A stretch of DNA of 14,581 nucleotides from JBBRFH01 sp038224615 (GCA_038224615.1 JBBRFH010000060.1:1-14581), one strand, 5' to 3'. Counted from the first letter of the stretch, positions 1 to 7,370 are shown. Notes: generated from the letters alone by a model not told the origin. Translations and numbers: made by a program.

Positions 1-51
1 CTGACCAGCGAGTGGGTGATGCGGCGACGATGGCAGTTGATGTGATAAGAA

Positions 52-250
52 ATGCTGCCGCGAAGCTCCGACGATCGCGAAGGGGAACGCGAAGAATCGC
101 ATACTTTGCTTCAGACGATCTTCGGCAACATTCTTATGTGCTTAGGAACGTGAGAATGTTGCGGCGATTTCTTTACTTCCTGTCGAAGCGGTTCCGCGGT
201 TCATCTTCTTCGCGTTCTCCTTCGCGCTCATCGCCTCTTCGCGGCAGCAT
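52..250. repeat. Nested imperfect inverted repeat
   Basis: The outer arms are 52-96 and 206-250. Read against the reverse complement of the right arm, the left arm matches for 14 bases (ATGCTGCCGCGAAG), differs over 10, matches 8, mismatches 1, then matches 12. Inside lies a second hairpin, 125-139 paired with 148-162. Its first 10 pairs (GCAACATTCT/AGAATGTTGC) are perfect and it continues through G-U wobbles to an 8-base loop. No open reading frame or target-site duplication is evident. It could be a MITE-like or REP-like element or a structured RNA. Confidence 0.6.
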
Positions 251-283
251 TTTCGCGATGTGGGACCGTCGATCTATGCACGA

Positions 284-315
284 ACACCGCCGCGCCCCTC
301 CGGACGCGGCGGTGT
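284..315 (-). terminator. Terminator-like hairpin after the 344-2038 gene
   Basis: A perfect 11-bp stem (ACACCGCCGCG at 284-294 with CGCGGCGGTGT at 305-315) and a 10-base loop sit 29 bases past the stop codon of the minus-strand glycosidase gene. On the minus strand the stem is followed by TTCGTGCAT, which is only weakly T-rich. The call therefore rests on position and stem strength, not on a classical U-tract. Confidence 0.5.
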
Positions 316-343
316 CGATTGATTGACAGACAGTCGCGAACGA

Positions 344-2038
344 TCAGATCGTCCGGCTGCCGAGATTCACGCCAGACTTGTATTGTCCGTTCGTCACCGA
401 CGCGGTGATGTAGCCGCTCGACGAATTGCTGAGCTTGTAACCACTCGGGAACACGCGGCCGACCTTGTAGGTGCCGGCAGCGAGGTTCGCGAACTTGTAT
501 ACGCCAGAAGAACTCGACGTCGTTGTCTTCTCGCCGGCGTCGAGTTTGCCATTGCCGTTGTAGTCGAGAAATACGCTGCGCGAGCCGCTGACCGATTCGT
601 TTGAATCCCACTTGCCGTCCTTGTCGCTGTCATTCCACAGCGTGCCGGTAATGGTGGCGCTGCCGGTGCCGGTGGTCGGCGTGGTCGGCGAAGTGGTCGA
701 GGGCGTCGAACCGCTCGTCAGTTGGTCGGTGCTGCCGAGATTGACGCCGCTCAGCTTCTGGCCGGGGTTGACGGTGACGGTGAGGAACTTCGACGTTGAG
801 TTGCTCAGGTGATAACTGCTCGGGAAGACGCGGGTGACCTTGTACGTGCCGGCGGACAAACCGGTGAACGAGTAGGTGCCCGAGCTGCTCGATGTGACGC
901 GCTTCTCGCTGCTGTCGAGCGTGCCGTTACCGTTGGCGTCGATGAAGACGACGCGGCTGCCGCTGTTGGACTCATTCGAGTCCCATGCTCCGTCGCCGTC
1001 GGAGTCGTTCCATAGCGAGCCGGCGATCGAGCCGGTGCCGCTGGAGGTATTGCCGCCCGAGGTGCTGCCGCCGGACGTGCTGGTGCCGGGCGGGGTGATG
1101 GTGACGCCGCCTGAGGCGCCGCTGAAGGTGGCGAACGCGTTATAGAACGGCTCGTTCTTGCTCCCGTCGGTCTTGAGGATGCCGCCGGGGCCGGCGTAGG
1201 AGTTCATGACCTTGAGCGCGAAGTAGTAGTTGAACGCGAAGCCGCTCTTGATTGCGGGGTAAACGTCTTCGACGGCCTGTGCCCACGCGGTCTTGTCGCT
1301 CTCGAAGCCGCGTACGTTCCACTCGGTGGCCATGATCGGCTTGCGGCCGGCGACGACCGCGTTGATCTCGGAGATGCGCTGCTGCACGAGCTTGACGCCC
1401 TTGGCGTAGGGGTGATAGCCGACGTAATCGGCGTAGTTCAGCAGGCCATCGCCGATCATGTCCTTCACGTCCGACGAGTCCCAGCTCGGTCCGGCCGAAA
1501 CGACCTTCTCGCCAGCGGCGTGAAGGACTTCGGACGCGGGCTTGAGCAGTTGGCTGACGTACGACGAGAGCGAGCCTTGCCAGTATTCCTTGTGGTCGGG
1601 TTCGTTACCGATTTCCCAGCGGTCGACGGCGTTCTTGAGCGCGGTGTTTCCGGTCGCCCATTCAAACCAGCCTTTGACGGCGCTGGTGCTGAAGACCTTG
1701 CCGTCCTGGGGCTGGACGATCAGCGTGACGTCGAATCCCTTGTTGCTGTAGTCGATCGCGCGGGAGAGCACGCCGCCGAAGGTGCGACTGTTCATGTCGG
1801 TGGTGTACCAGAGGCGGACCGAGGTCACGCCAAGGCTCTTCATGATGGGCGCGGCATGGTTCATAAACGACGTGGACCCGTCGTTGACGTTGATGCCGAT
1901 GGCGCCGCCGGAGACGGCCATCATGCGGCGGTCTTCAAGGGTGTCGATGGCGGCGTGGCGGATGGCGCTGGTGGCGCCAGCCTTGGTCGAAGTGTTGCGA
2001 TTGTTGGTACGAATCAGGTTGCGAAAACGGTTCAGCAT
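344..2038 (-). CDS. Secreted glycoside-hydrolase-like protein with two SdrD-B-like repeats
   Basis: This is a 564-residue protein predicted to hydrolyse an extracellular glycan; the substrate is unknown. The N-terminus is basic, with the planctomycete LEPR-XLL-type motif LEDRRMM at residues 34-40, which marks exported proteins in this phylum. Residues ~45-305 look like a clan GH-A (beta/alpha)8 glycosidase. WEIGNEPD gives the presumed acid/base Glu146, and MATEWNVRG gives the presumed nucleophile Glu239; a YVGYHPYAKG strand lies between them. A Gly/Ser/Thr linker follows (~308-337), then two ~100-residue SdrD-B-like modules (338-436 and 462-562). Each module has Asp-rich calcium-type loops (NDSDGDG, NDSDKDG). 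The ATG at 2038 has a GGAG 10 bases upstream. A paralogue with the same core lies upstream (2938-4716) with different tail modules. The fold and catalytic residues are convincing from motifs, but I cannot assign a CAZy family. Confidence 0.8.
   Translation of the reverse strand: MLNRFRNLIRTNNRNTSTKAGATSAIRHAAIDTLEDRRMMAVSGGAIGINVNDGSTSFMNHAAPIMKSLGVTSVRLWYTTDMNSRTFGGVLSRAIDYSNKGFDVTLIVQPQDGKVFSTSAVKGWFEWATGNTALKNAVDRWEIGNEPDHKEYWQGSLSSYVSQLLKPASEVLHAAGEKVVSAGPSWDSSDVKDMIGDGLLNYADYVGYHPYAKGVKLVQQRISEINAVVAGRKPIMATEWNVRGFESDKTAWAQAVEDVYPAIKSGFAFNYYFALKVMNSYAGPGGILKTDGSKNEPFYNAFATFSGASGGVTITPPGTSTSGGSTSGGNTSSGTGSIAGSLWNDSDGDGAWDSNESNSGSRVVFIDANGNGTLDSSEKRVTSSSSGTYSFTGLSAGTYKVTRVFPSSYHLSNSTSKFLTVTVNPGQKLSGVNLGSTDQLTSGSTPSTTSPTTPTTGTGSATITGTLWNDSDKDGKWDSNESVSGSRSVFLDYNGNGKLDAGEKTTTSSSSGVYKFANLAAGTYKVGRVFPSGYKLSNSSSGYITASVTNGQYKSGVNLGSRTI
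353..1027 (-). repeat. Two SdrD-B-like protein modules (coding repeat)
   Basis: The C-terminal half of the 344-2038 gene encodes two ~100-residue modules that align without gaps (residues 338-436 and 462-562) and are identical at most positions. Shared landmarks are LWNDSD-DG, NGNG-LD--EK, TSSSSG-Y, AGTYKV-RVFPS-Y and SGVNLGS. A Thr/Ser/Pro/Gly linker separates them. Such modules act as calcium-stabilised beta-sandwich stalks or surface attachments in other proteins; the role here is inferred. Confidence 0.75.
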
Positions 2039-2937
2039 TGAAGTAATTCTCCGAAGCGGCTGCTCTTGCTGCCGCGGTCAACACACGTGCCGACTCGTCA
2101 AGCTGTCACCGCGAACCGAGCGTCTTTCCCAGAGGCTTGGATTCGGGGCGCAGGACGTCCGCAACCGGCGTTGGGCATTGCGCCCGCGGCGGGTTCGGCA
2201 GTCTGTGACAAACCGACGTAAACACGATGTATTGAGGACCACATGGGATCCTCGCTTCGTTGGGGTGACGCCTGCTGAAATGAGGTGTCACGTCAAAAAA
2301 AACAAATCGACTTCCCGACCCCGTTGGGCGCGGCAGAGGCGCTGGTACGGGACCGTGCAACGCCACCAGGACTGGCGACGCTGCAGAGATGGATTGACTT
2401 GGTCGCTGGCCCGGCGTGATTGAGTGTGCCGGGTCATTGGTTTGGCTAGCCGCACTCGCACTCTCCGAGTCATCGAGCGGCTAACGCTGGTGCGACCAGT
2501 TTTGGTAGGGACGGTATAAATCCCTGACACGAACCACAGACTTTTCGAATCTCCTATTCGTCGCGGTCGACCCAGGCAGTTCCCGTGTCATCCTGCTTCG
2601 CCGCGATGAGTTGCCGCCTTGGTGTGCCGTCACATCAGGTCAGCCGGAACTCACACTTCCCTTTCTATTCTTTACTGACGTTCGTGCAACCCAAATGTTT
2701 GCAGGAAATGAGAATTTTTTCATCAGCGATCCGCATGCGGATCATCCTCACAACGATTACTTCGGCGAAATTGGACTGTTTTTTCAGTGTGATTCCGGAT
2801 TTTTTTCGCGATGGCAAGATCGCGTCAGATCGGCCGCGGCACTTCGGCGCGGTCTGTCGGCTACCGCCTTGTCGGCCGCGGCGACAGCGGGATTCCCCGC
2901 GTGAATTCATGGACATCCCTTACCGCCGGCCGCTCGT
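2039..2937. other. Long intergenic region, partly AT-rich
   Basis: No convincing gene is visible in these ~900 bases. Open frames on both strands give Arg/Pro-rich or otherwise non-protein-like translations without ribosome-binding sites. The segment ~2650-2820 is clearly richer in A and T than its surroundings, with several T runs. It includes a perfect 16-bp palindrome at 2728-2743. The region is downstream of one glycosidase gene and upstream of the other, so it should contain the promoter of the 344-2038 gene. I could not find a good -35/-10 pair on the minus strand. Confidence 0.6.
2728..2743. promoter_or_regulatory. Perfect 16-bp palindrome
   Basis: GATCCGCATGCGGATC is a perfect dyad inside the AT-rich part of the intergenic region between the two glycosidase paralogues. 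No T-tract follows it on the minus strand, so it is a poor terminator. It could be a protein-binding site. No function can be assigned from sequence. Confidence 0.35.
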
Positions 2938-4716
2938 TCAGACGAAAGTTACGTCGATCGACATCGCCGATCCCTTTTTTCCTCTGGCGCTGTTCTGCGA
3001 GTACGCCGTCGCGTTAATCGTGTAGGTCGATCCGGCCTCGGGCGTCCAGCCGTTGAACGAGCCGTTATTGTCGCCGAACAGCGCGTACGGGAGGTTGCTC
3101 TCGACGCGCGAAACGCCGACGCCGCTCAGGCGCACGCTCGACGTGTCGTCGTCGGCGTTCACACGGATCGCCAGCGAGCGCGTGGGCAGGTCCGACAGGT
3201 CGATGCGGAGGTCCGTGCTGATCGAAGCGTAGCCCGCGATGACCGCGCCGGTCCTGGCGTTGATCAACGAGAACGATTCGACCTCCGGCGTTCCCTTGGC
3301 CGACGAGCTGCTACTGCTGCTGCTTCCGCTGCCGGAGGCGGTTTCGTTGACGACGGTGAACTTGATCGTGCGGGTCGCGTACTGGGTGCCCCTGGCGTCG
3401 TCGGCCGAGTAGGGCGTAATCGCCATCGTGTAGTAGCCCGGGGCCAGCGACACAGACTTGAGATCGCCGTTGTTGTCGTCGTAGAAGGCGTACGGAACGC
3501 CGCTCTGGATGACGGTCTTGCCATTCATCGTCATCTTGACGCTGCCGGCCTTGCCCGAGGCGATGGTAACCAGCGCGAGCTTCCGGGTCGGCAAGGTGGC
3601 GAGGTTGATGATGTCGCCGGAGCCGATGCTGGAGAAGCCGCTGATGACCTTGTCCGTCTCGGCGTTGTAGAGCGCGAGCGAAGCGGTGACGCCGCTTGAC
3701 GAATTGCCGTTGCCATTGCCGGTCGAAGGCGGGGTGCCACCGACGACGGGATCGGCGCCACCGTTGTCGCTGTTGCCGCCGCCGGCGTTATTGCCTTGTG
3801 AGGCTTGTTTGGCGAACGTGGCGAAGGCGTCGTAGAAGGGCCGGTTGATTGTCCCATCGGTATTGAGAATGCCTGCCGGGCCGGCCATCGAGTCCATCGT
3901 GAACAGCACGAAGTAGTAATTCTGCTCGAACCCGCTCTTGATGTTCTTGTAGGCGCTCTCAACCGCGTCGGCCCAGGCCGACTTCGATGAGTGCTCATAG
4001 CCGCGCACGTTCCACTCGCTGGCAATCAGCGGCTTGCGGCCGTCGATGATGTCCTCGAGCTGCGCGATGCGCGTCTTCTGCAGCGACACGCCCTTGGCGT
4101 ACGGGTGGAAGCCTACATAGTCGACGTAGTTCAGCATCCCGTAACTGACCATCTCCTTGACGTCGTTCGGATCCCAGCTCACGCCGGCCGACACCACCTG
4201 CTCGCCGCGTGCGTGGAGGACTTCGGACGCGGGCTTAAGGAAGTTGCTGACGTACTGCTTGAGCGAGCCCTGCCAGTAGTGATCGAGGTCTGGCTCGTTG
4301 CCGATTTCCCAGCGGTCGACGGCACCGCGCAGCGAGTCGTTGTCCATCGCCCACTCGAACCAGTTTTTCACCGCGCTGGGCGACGGCACTTTGCCGTGAT
4401 CGGTCGAGACGATCACCATGACATCGAAGCCGGCCTTGTGCGCGTTGACCGCGCGCTTGAGGCTGCCTTCGAGCCTGGGATTGTTGAAGTCGCTAACGCC
4501 GCACCAGATGCGGACGCTGTCGACGCCCAGCTTCTTCAGGATCGGGATCGCCCGATTGAAGGCTTCGTCGCTGCTGCCGTTGAGGTTGATGCCGACGTCG
4601 AAGGACGTGGTGCCGGACATTAACCGGCGCTCTTCAAGACGCTCGATGGTCTTGGCTTTGAGTTTACGGGATTGGCTGCGAACGGCGTTGGCGGCGGTCG
4701 GTTTGGTGTTGCGCAT
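2938..4716 (-). CDS. Secreted glycoside-hydrolase-like protein with two Ig-like C-terminal modules
   Basis: This 592-residue protein is a paralogue of the 344-2038 product. Its LEPR-XLL-type export motif is LEERRLM (residues 27-33). The GH-A-like catalytic domain spans ~38-302, with presumed acid/base Glu141 in WEIGNEPD and nucleophile Glu234 in IASEWNVRG. The 93-residue spacing between the two Glu is the same as in the paralogue. A Gly/Asn-rich linker (~305-342) leads to two ~115-residue beta-rich modules (343-456 and 477-592) joined by a poly-Ser linker (~462-472). These modules share N-LATLPTR/DLSDLPTR, VPYA/LPYA, DNNG and TPYS/TAYS landmarks. They resemble modules I recall from planctomycete secreted proteins and are unrelated to the SdrD-like tails of the neighbour. 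The ATG at 4716 has GGGAG 7 bases upstream. The enzyme class is well supported; substrate and CAZy family are not. Confidence 0.8.
   Translation of the reverse strand: MRNTKPTAANAVRSQSRKLKAKTIERLEERRLMSGTTSFDVGINLNGSSDEAFNRAIPILKKLGVDSVRIWCGVSDFNNPRLEGSLKRAVNAHKAGFDVMVIVSTDHGKVPSPSAVKNWFEWAMDNDSLRGAVDRWEIGNEPDLDHYWQGSLKQYVSNFLKPASEVLHARGEQVVSAGVSWDPNDVKEMVSYGMLNYVDYVGFHPYAKGVSLQKTRIAQLEDIIDGRKPLIASEWNVRGYEHSSKSAWADAVESAYKNIKSGFEQNYYFVLFTMDSMAGPAGILNTDGTINRPFYDAFATFAKQASQGNNAGGGNSDNGGADPVVGGTPPSTGNGNGNSSSGVTASLALYNAETDKVISGFSSIGSGDIINLATLPTRKLALVTIASGKAGSVKMTMNGKTVIQSGVPYAFYDDNNGDLKSVSLAPGYYTMAITPYSADDARGTQYATRTIKFTVVNETASGSGSSSSSSSSAKGTPEVESFSLINARTGAVIAGYASISTDLRIDLSDLPTRSLAIRVNADDDTSSVRLSGVGVSRVESNLPYALFGDNNGSFNGWTPEAGSTYTINATAYSQNSARGKKGSAMSIDVTFV
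2941..3690 (-). repeat. Two homologous Ig-like protein modules (coding repeat)
   Basis: The C-terminal ~250 codons of the 2938-4716 gene encode two related modules (residues 343-456 and 477-592). Each follows the order: beta-strand with a hydrophobic N-A-T/R pair, an I-S-G/IAGY segment, LPTR, PYA-(F/L)-DNNG, then Y(S/T)-A-(P/T)-YS and ARG. Divergence between the copies is greater than between the SdrD-like copies in the neighbouring gene. They probably bind carbohydrate or serve as spacers; this is inference. Confidence 0.65.
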
Positions 4717-4871
4717 GGTACGTCTCCCGAATCACGCAACCGATACGGCCGGTTACGTTTACAACTCTGGCTCGGCCAGATTCACTTTTTCGGGGAGGGC
4801 TACGGGCGGCGTACTCGGCGGCGGCAACGCAATCTCTCCTCGCGTCGGCGTCGCACTGGTCTGCTGCTTGC

Positions 4872-4916
4872 GGTCGCTTCTCCCATAGATGGGATCGAAC
4901 CGACGGCACCGCGACC
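4872..4916 (-). promoter_or_regulatory. Possible structured leader RNA or tRNA-like remnant
   Basis: Outer arms GGTCGC (4872-4877) and GCGACC (4911-4916) can pair and enclose a hairpin CCCAT-AG-ATGGG (4882-4893). On the minus strand the interior includes GGTTCGATCC, which resembles a tRNA T-loop, but no cognate acceptor or anticodon arm is present. The element lies about 155-200 bases before the start of the minus-strand glycosidase gene. I recognise no known riboswitch class. Confidence 0.25.
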
Positions 4917-5025
4917 TTAGTTGCAGGACGCGCAAAACTGGCGCGTGAGGCAATTTGGATGGCTTATCAGTAGTGAAACTGGCGTTGCGAGGCGTGCTCA
5001 GCCCGGGGTGCGGCCGATAAAACGA

Positions 5026-5056
5026 CACCGGGCGCGATCATTGATCGCGCCCGGTG
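5026..5056 (-). terminator. Intrinsic terminator of the receiver gene
   Basis: A perfect 15-bp inverted repeat (CACCGGGCGCGATCA at 5026-5040, TGATCGCGCCCGGTG at 5042-5056) lies 35 bases past the stop of the minus-strand receiver gene. On the minus strand the stem is followed by TCGTTTTATC, a usable T-tract. This is the best intrinsic terminator in the window. Confidence 0.8.
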
Positions 5057-5091
5057 GGACGGTTGTCAAAATGTGCGGATTGTCCGGCGGA

Positions 5092-5523
5092 TCAGGCCGT
5101 CGGAGCCGGTCCGCCCATCAGTTTCTCGGCCGTCGACATCAGCTTGTCGAGCTTCACGGGCTTGATGAAATACTCCGATGCGCCGAGCGTCTCGGCATAC
5201 ATCTTGTGCCGGCTCCCTTGGTTCCCGGTGATCATAATCACGTAGGGGGCGCTGTTGCGCGGCTTCTTGGCCTTGACTTTTTCGGCCTGTAGCTTCTCCA
5301 ACACCAGGAAGCCGCTTCGGCCGGGCAGCATCATGTCGAGGATGACCAGGTCGGGGACGTTCTTTTCCGCCAGTTCGACCGCCTTATTGCCGTTGGAGGC
5401 TGTTTCGATGACCGCGCCGGTCGGCTCAAACGCCGCGTGCATGGTCGCCAGGATGTCCTGATCGTCGTCGACGATTAGGATTCGTTTGCCTGCGAGAGCG
5501 CTGCTGGTTGTGGTCTGGGACAT
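5092..5523 (-). CDS. Stand-alone CheY-like response regulator receiver
   Basis: This is a 143-residue single-domain receiver that would take a phosphoryl group from a histidine kinase and act through protein contacts, since no output domain is present. The acidic pocket DDD is at residues 19-21. The phosphoacceptor is Asp63 in VILDMMLPGRSG, the switch threonine is Thr99 in IMITG, and the conserved Lys121 lies in FIKPVK. A 12-residue tail before the fold and a short Pro/Ala end flank it. The frame stays open further upstream, but the ATG at 5523 is chosen because AAGGAG sits 8 bases before it and the receiver fold begins about 13 residues later. It is flanked by its own promoter and terminator, so it is probably monocistronic. 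No histidine kinase is in the window. The region of residues 82-93 is a slightly long, lysine-rich loop. Confidence 0.92.
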   Translation of the reverse strand: MSQTTTSSALAGKRILIVDDDQDILATMHAAFEPTGAVIETASNGNKAVELAEKNVPDLVILDMMLPGRSGFLVLEKLQAEKVKAKKPRNSAPYVIMITGNQGSRHKMYAETLGASEYFIKPVKLDKLMSTAEKLMGGPAPTA

Positions 5524-5531
5524 TGCCGTAA

Positions 5532-5537
5532 CTCCTT
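5532..5537 (-). promoter_or_regulatory. Ribosome-binding site of the receiver gene
   Basis: On the minus strand this reads AAGGAG, 8 bases before the ATG at 5523. It decides between this start and in-frame ATGs further upstream, which would lie before the predicted promoter and have no such site. Confidence 0.75.
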
Positions 5538-5572
5538 TGGCGATGGGGTGCCGACTACCGTCGCGACTGACA

Positions 5573-5601
5573 ATAGTTGGACGCCCGGCGATTCTTGTCA
5601 A
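5573..5601 (-). promoter_or_regulatory. Probable sigma70-type promoter of the receiver gene
   Basis: On the minus strand a perfect TTGACA (5596-5601) is followed after 17 bases by AACTAT (5573-5578), a weak -10. Transcription would begin about 40 bases before the ATG at 5523, leaving room for the AAGGAG site. The -35 and spacing are good; the -10 matches at only three positions. Confidence 0.4.
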
Positions 5602-5641
5602 GTTTTGCCTCTCGCACGTCCGATAAGCATGATGCACGACC

Positions 5642-6568
5642 TTGCCCCATCGCGGCGATCCCATTTTCGTCATCGACAGCGGCCTCGGCGGCCTGACCGT
5701 GGCACGCGCCATCCTCGCGAGACTGCCCGGCGAGCGCGTTGTCTATTTCGGCGACACCGCGCGGCTTCCCTACGGATCCAAGACGAAGCAGACGGTCACC
5801 TCCTTCGTTCGGCAGATCGTCGCATGGGGCTTGCACCATCACCGCCCGAAGCACGTCGTCATCGCGTGCAATACCGCTTCTGCGCTGGCCCTGCCGCAAT
5901 TGCGCAATGAGTTTGCACCCCTGGCGATTTGGGGCGTGGTCGAACCCGGTGCCCGCGCCGCAGCGCAGGCCGCCGGCACCAAGGAGGCGGCATCGATCGG
6001 TGTGATCGCAACCGAGGCCACCGTCCGCTCCGAGGCCTACCAGCGCGCCATCGGCACTCGCCGCCGGCTGGCGAGGATTTTCGTGAAGTCGACACCGCTG
6101 CTGGTGCCCATGATCGAAGAGGGGCGGATGCACGATGACCCCATCGTCGAACTGGTGCTGCGCGAATACTTGAAGTCGCTCACCGATCGCGACATCACCG
6201 CGCTGGTGCTCGGGTGTACGCACTACCCGCTTTACGCGCCGGTGATCCAACGCATTGTGGGCAAGGACGTTCGCGTAATTGACTCGGCCGAGCAGTGCGC
6301 CGAAGATGTCGCCCGCCGACTCGCGGCCGACGGGCTTTCCGCCGATCCGCGCCAGGCACAGGTCATGGACGACTGCGAACGAATCTCTGCTTACGTCACG
6401 GACGACCCGGAGCGATTCCAACGACTCGCCCACCGGTTTCTCGGCTTCAGCGTGGACCGACCGACGCTCGTGGCGCCGGAGACGCTTTACCAATCGATCG
6501 ACTCAGCAACACCGGCCGCGGCCTCCGACGACGATCACGCCGAGCCGCTGCTGCGTCTGCCGGCATGA
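5642..6568 (+). CDS. murI: Glutamate racemase
   Basis: The enzyme interconverts L- and D-glutamate in the cytoplasm to supply D-Glu for peptidoglycan stem peptides. Family signatures are clear: IDSGLGGLTVAR (residues 11-22, with Asp12-Ser13), YFGDTARLPYG (35-45), the first catalytic cysteine Cys76 in ACNTASA, and the second, Cys192, in LGCTHYPL with His194. The protein is 308 residues, against the usual ~260-290, because of a ~30-residue tail after the Asp/Glu/Leu-rich end. The start is a TTG at 5642. An in-frame stop at 5630 leaves no upstream ATG or GTG in this frame, and two ATGs at 5629 and 5632 are in another frame. No good ribosome-binding site precedes it. Its stop is 4 bases from the next gene, suggesting co-transcription. 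A functional murI agrees with a peptidoglycan-containing planctomycete. Confidence 0.93.
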   Translation: MPHRGDPIFVIDSGLGGLTVARAILARLPGERVVYFGDTARLPYGSKTKQTVTSFVRQIVAWGLHHHRPKHVVIACNTASALALPQLRNEFAPLAIWGVVEPGARAAAQAAGTKEAASIGVIATEATVRSEAYQRAIGTRRRLARIFVKSTPLLVPMIEEGRMHDDPIVELVLREYLKSLTDRDITALVLGCTHYPLYAPVIQRIVGKDVRVIDSAEQCAEDVARRLAADGLSADPRQAQVMDDCERISAYVTDDPERFQRLAHRFLGFSVDRPTLVAPETLYQSIDSATPAAASDDDHAEPLLRLPA

Positions 6569-6572
6569 GGGA

Positions 6573-7370
6573 ATGGACGAATCGATGACGACAACGAAGA
6601 CACTGCTGACGACCGCGGCGATGTACGGAGCAATCCTGCTGGCCAGCGGCGGTTGCTCGATGTTCCGCTACGACAATGACGATGCGCCGCCGCCGATTCC
6701 CGCGGCCCGGCCGACGACGGTGCCGTCCGAAGAAACCGCCGATATGTCGAGCATTTCCGGCGCGTCGCACGAAATTTTCATTGATTTCCCGGTGCGCGTG
6801 TACGAGTTCCTCACCGGCAAGACGCCGGCCGGCGAAGCCTCTGCGATGGAGGACGCCAAGACCCCCGATGCCCGCCGTGACGGCATCAACAGCCTTGCCG
6901 AGCGTACGTTCGGAAAGCAGCCGCCTTACACGACGCGATACCGGCAGATCGGGCAGTTCGACACCAATCCGCAGGTCCGCGCCACCGCGATCCGTGCCCT
7001 TAATCGCTCGCGCGACGGCGAGTCGTCGGGACTGTTTGTCGCCGGCCTCGCGGACGAGTCGGTGCAGGTGCGACTTGAGGCCGCCAAAGCGCTGGCGAAC
7101 GTGCCCAACGAGAACGCACTTCAACCGCTCCTGGGCATCTTCAACAATGCCGCCGAAGACGTCGACGTCCGCGTCGCCGCCGGGGATGCGTTGCGGCACT
7201 ATCGCAAAATCGAGGTCGCCCGCGCGCTCATCAATGTGCTCAACGACCGCGAGTTCGCGCTGGCATGGCAGGCCCGACAGAGCCTTCGCGCCATCACCGG
7301 CAACGATAAGCGATACGACCAGACGGCGTGGCTGCAGTTGATCTCGGGTCCGCAGAATCCGCTGGGATAG
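6573..7370 (+). CDS. HEAT-repeat lipoprotein, function unknown
   Basis: The product has 265 residues. The N-terminus has a short hydrophobic stretch (about 10-27) ending in LLASGGC, with Cys28 as the probable lipidation site; the lipobox is not ideal because residue -3 is Ser. A Pro/Thr-rich tether (~35-60) follows, then a small conserved-looking helical segment. HEAT-like helical pairs occupy ~128-245, with phrases such as QVRATAIRALNRS, SVQVRLEAAKALANV, VDVRVAAGDALRHY and LAWQARQSLRAITG. These repeats usually form a protein-binding solenoid, here probably at a membrane. The start is ambiguous: the ATG at 6573 is 4 bases after murI and very close to GAGGGA, while the ATG at 6585 (261 residues) is equally possible. 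It is probably translated together with murI; no specific partner can be named. Confidence 0.8.
   Translation: MDESMTTTKTLLTTAAMYGAILLASGGCSMFRYDNDDAPPPIPAARPTTVPSEETADMSSISGASHEIFIDFPVRVYEFLTGKTPAGEASAMEDAKTPDARRDGINSLAERTFGKQPPYTTRYRQIGQFDTNPQVRATAIRALNRSRDGESSGLFVAGLADESVQVRLEAAKALANVPNENALQPLLGIFNNAAEDVDVRVAAGDALRHYRKIEVARALINVLNDREFALAWQARQSLRAITGNDKRYDQTAWLQLISGPQNPLG

Larger units (their letters stand above)
1..343. other. Non-coding stretch with palindromes
   Basis: I see no credible gene here. The one long open frame on the plus strand gives an Arg/Ser-rich product with no recognisable domain or ribosome-binding site. The stretch lies downstream of the minus-strand glycosidase gene that ends at 344. 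It contains a nested inverted repeat (52-250) and a hairpin (284-315), both listed separately. Confidence 0.7.
4717..5091. other. Intergenic region upstream of the 2938-4716 gene
   Basis: No gene is visible. The right end holds the terminator of the receiver gene (5026-5056). The middle holds a possible minus-strand structured leader (4872-4916). The left end carries the GGGAG ribosome-binding site (4724-4728) of the glycosidase gene. No clear -35/-10 pair was found for that gene. Confidence 0.55.

Noticed and set aside
12..326. Open frame of 104 codons on the plus strand at the left edge
   Set aside because: The translation is Arg/Ser-rich and lacks domains, and the frame runs through both inverted repeats. 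No ribosome-binding site.
2340..2362. Sigma54-type promoter (TGGTACG...TGCAA) on the plus strand
   Set aside because: The GG-to-GC spacing is 11, not 10, and no plus-strand gene follows.
2585..3025. Plus-strand open frame of 146 codons in the intergenic gap
   Set aside because: It runs into the 3' end of a well-supported minus-strand gene, and its composition is not protein-like.
4880..4925. tRNA gene on the minus strand suggested by GGTTCGATCC
   Set aside because: No matching acceptor stem, D-arm or anticodon arm within the needed distance. Kept only as a possible structured element.
5092..5712. Longer receiver protein starting at 5712
   Set aside because: The extra 63 residues are not domain-like, overlap the murI start and lie upstream of the predicted promoter. 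ATG 5523 has a strong ribosome-binding site.
5555..6493. Long minus-strand open frame opposite murI
   Set aside because: It mirrors the GC-rich codon pattern of murI, which has clear catalytic motifs. The minus-strand translation has no recognisable domain.
6447..7199. Long minus-strand open frame opposite the HEAT lipoprotein
   Set aside because: The plus-strand product has a signal peptide and helical repeats; the opposite frame is Arg/Gly-rich antisense.
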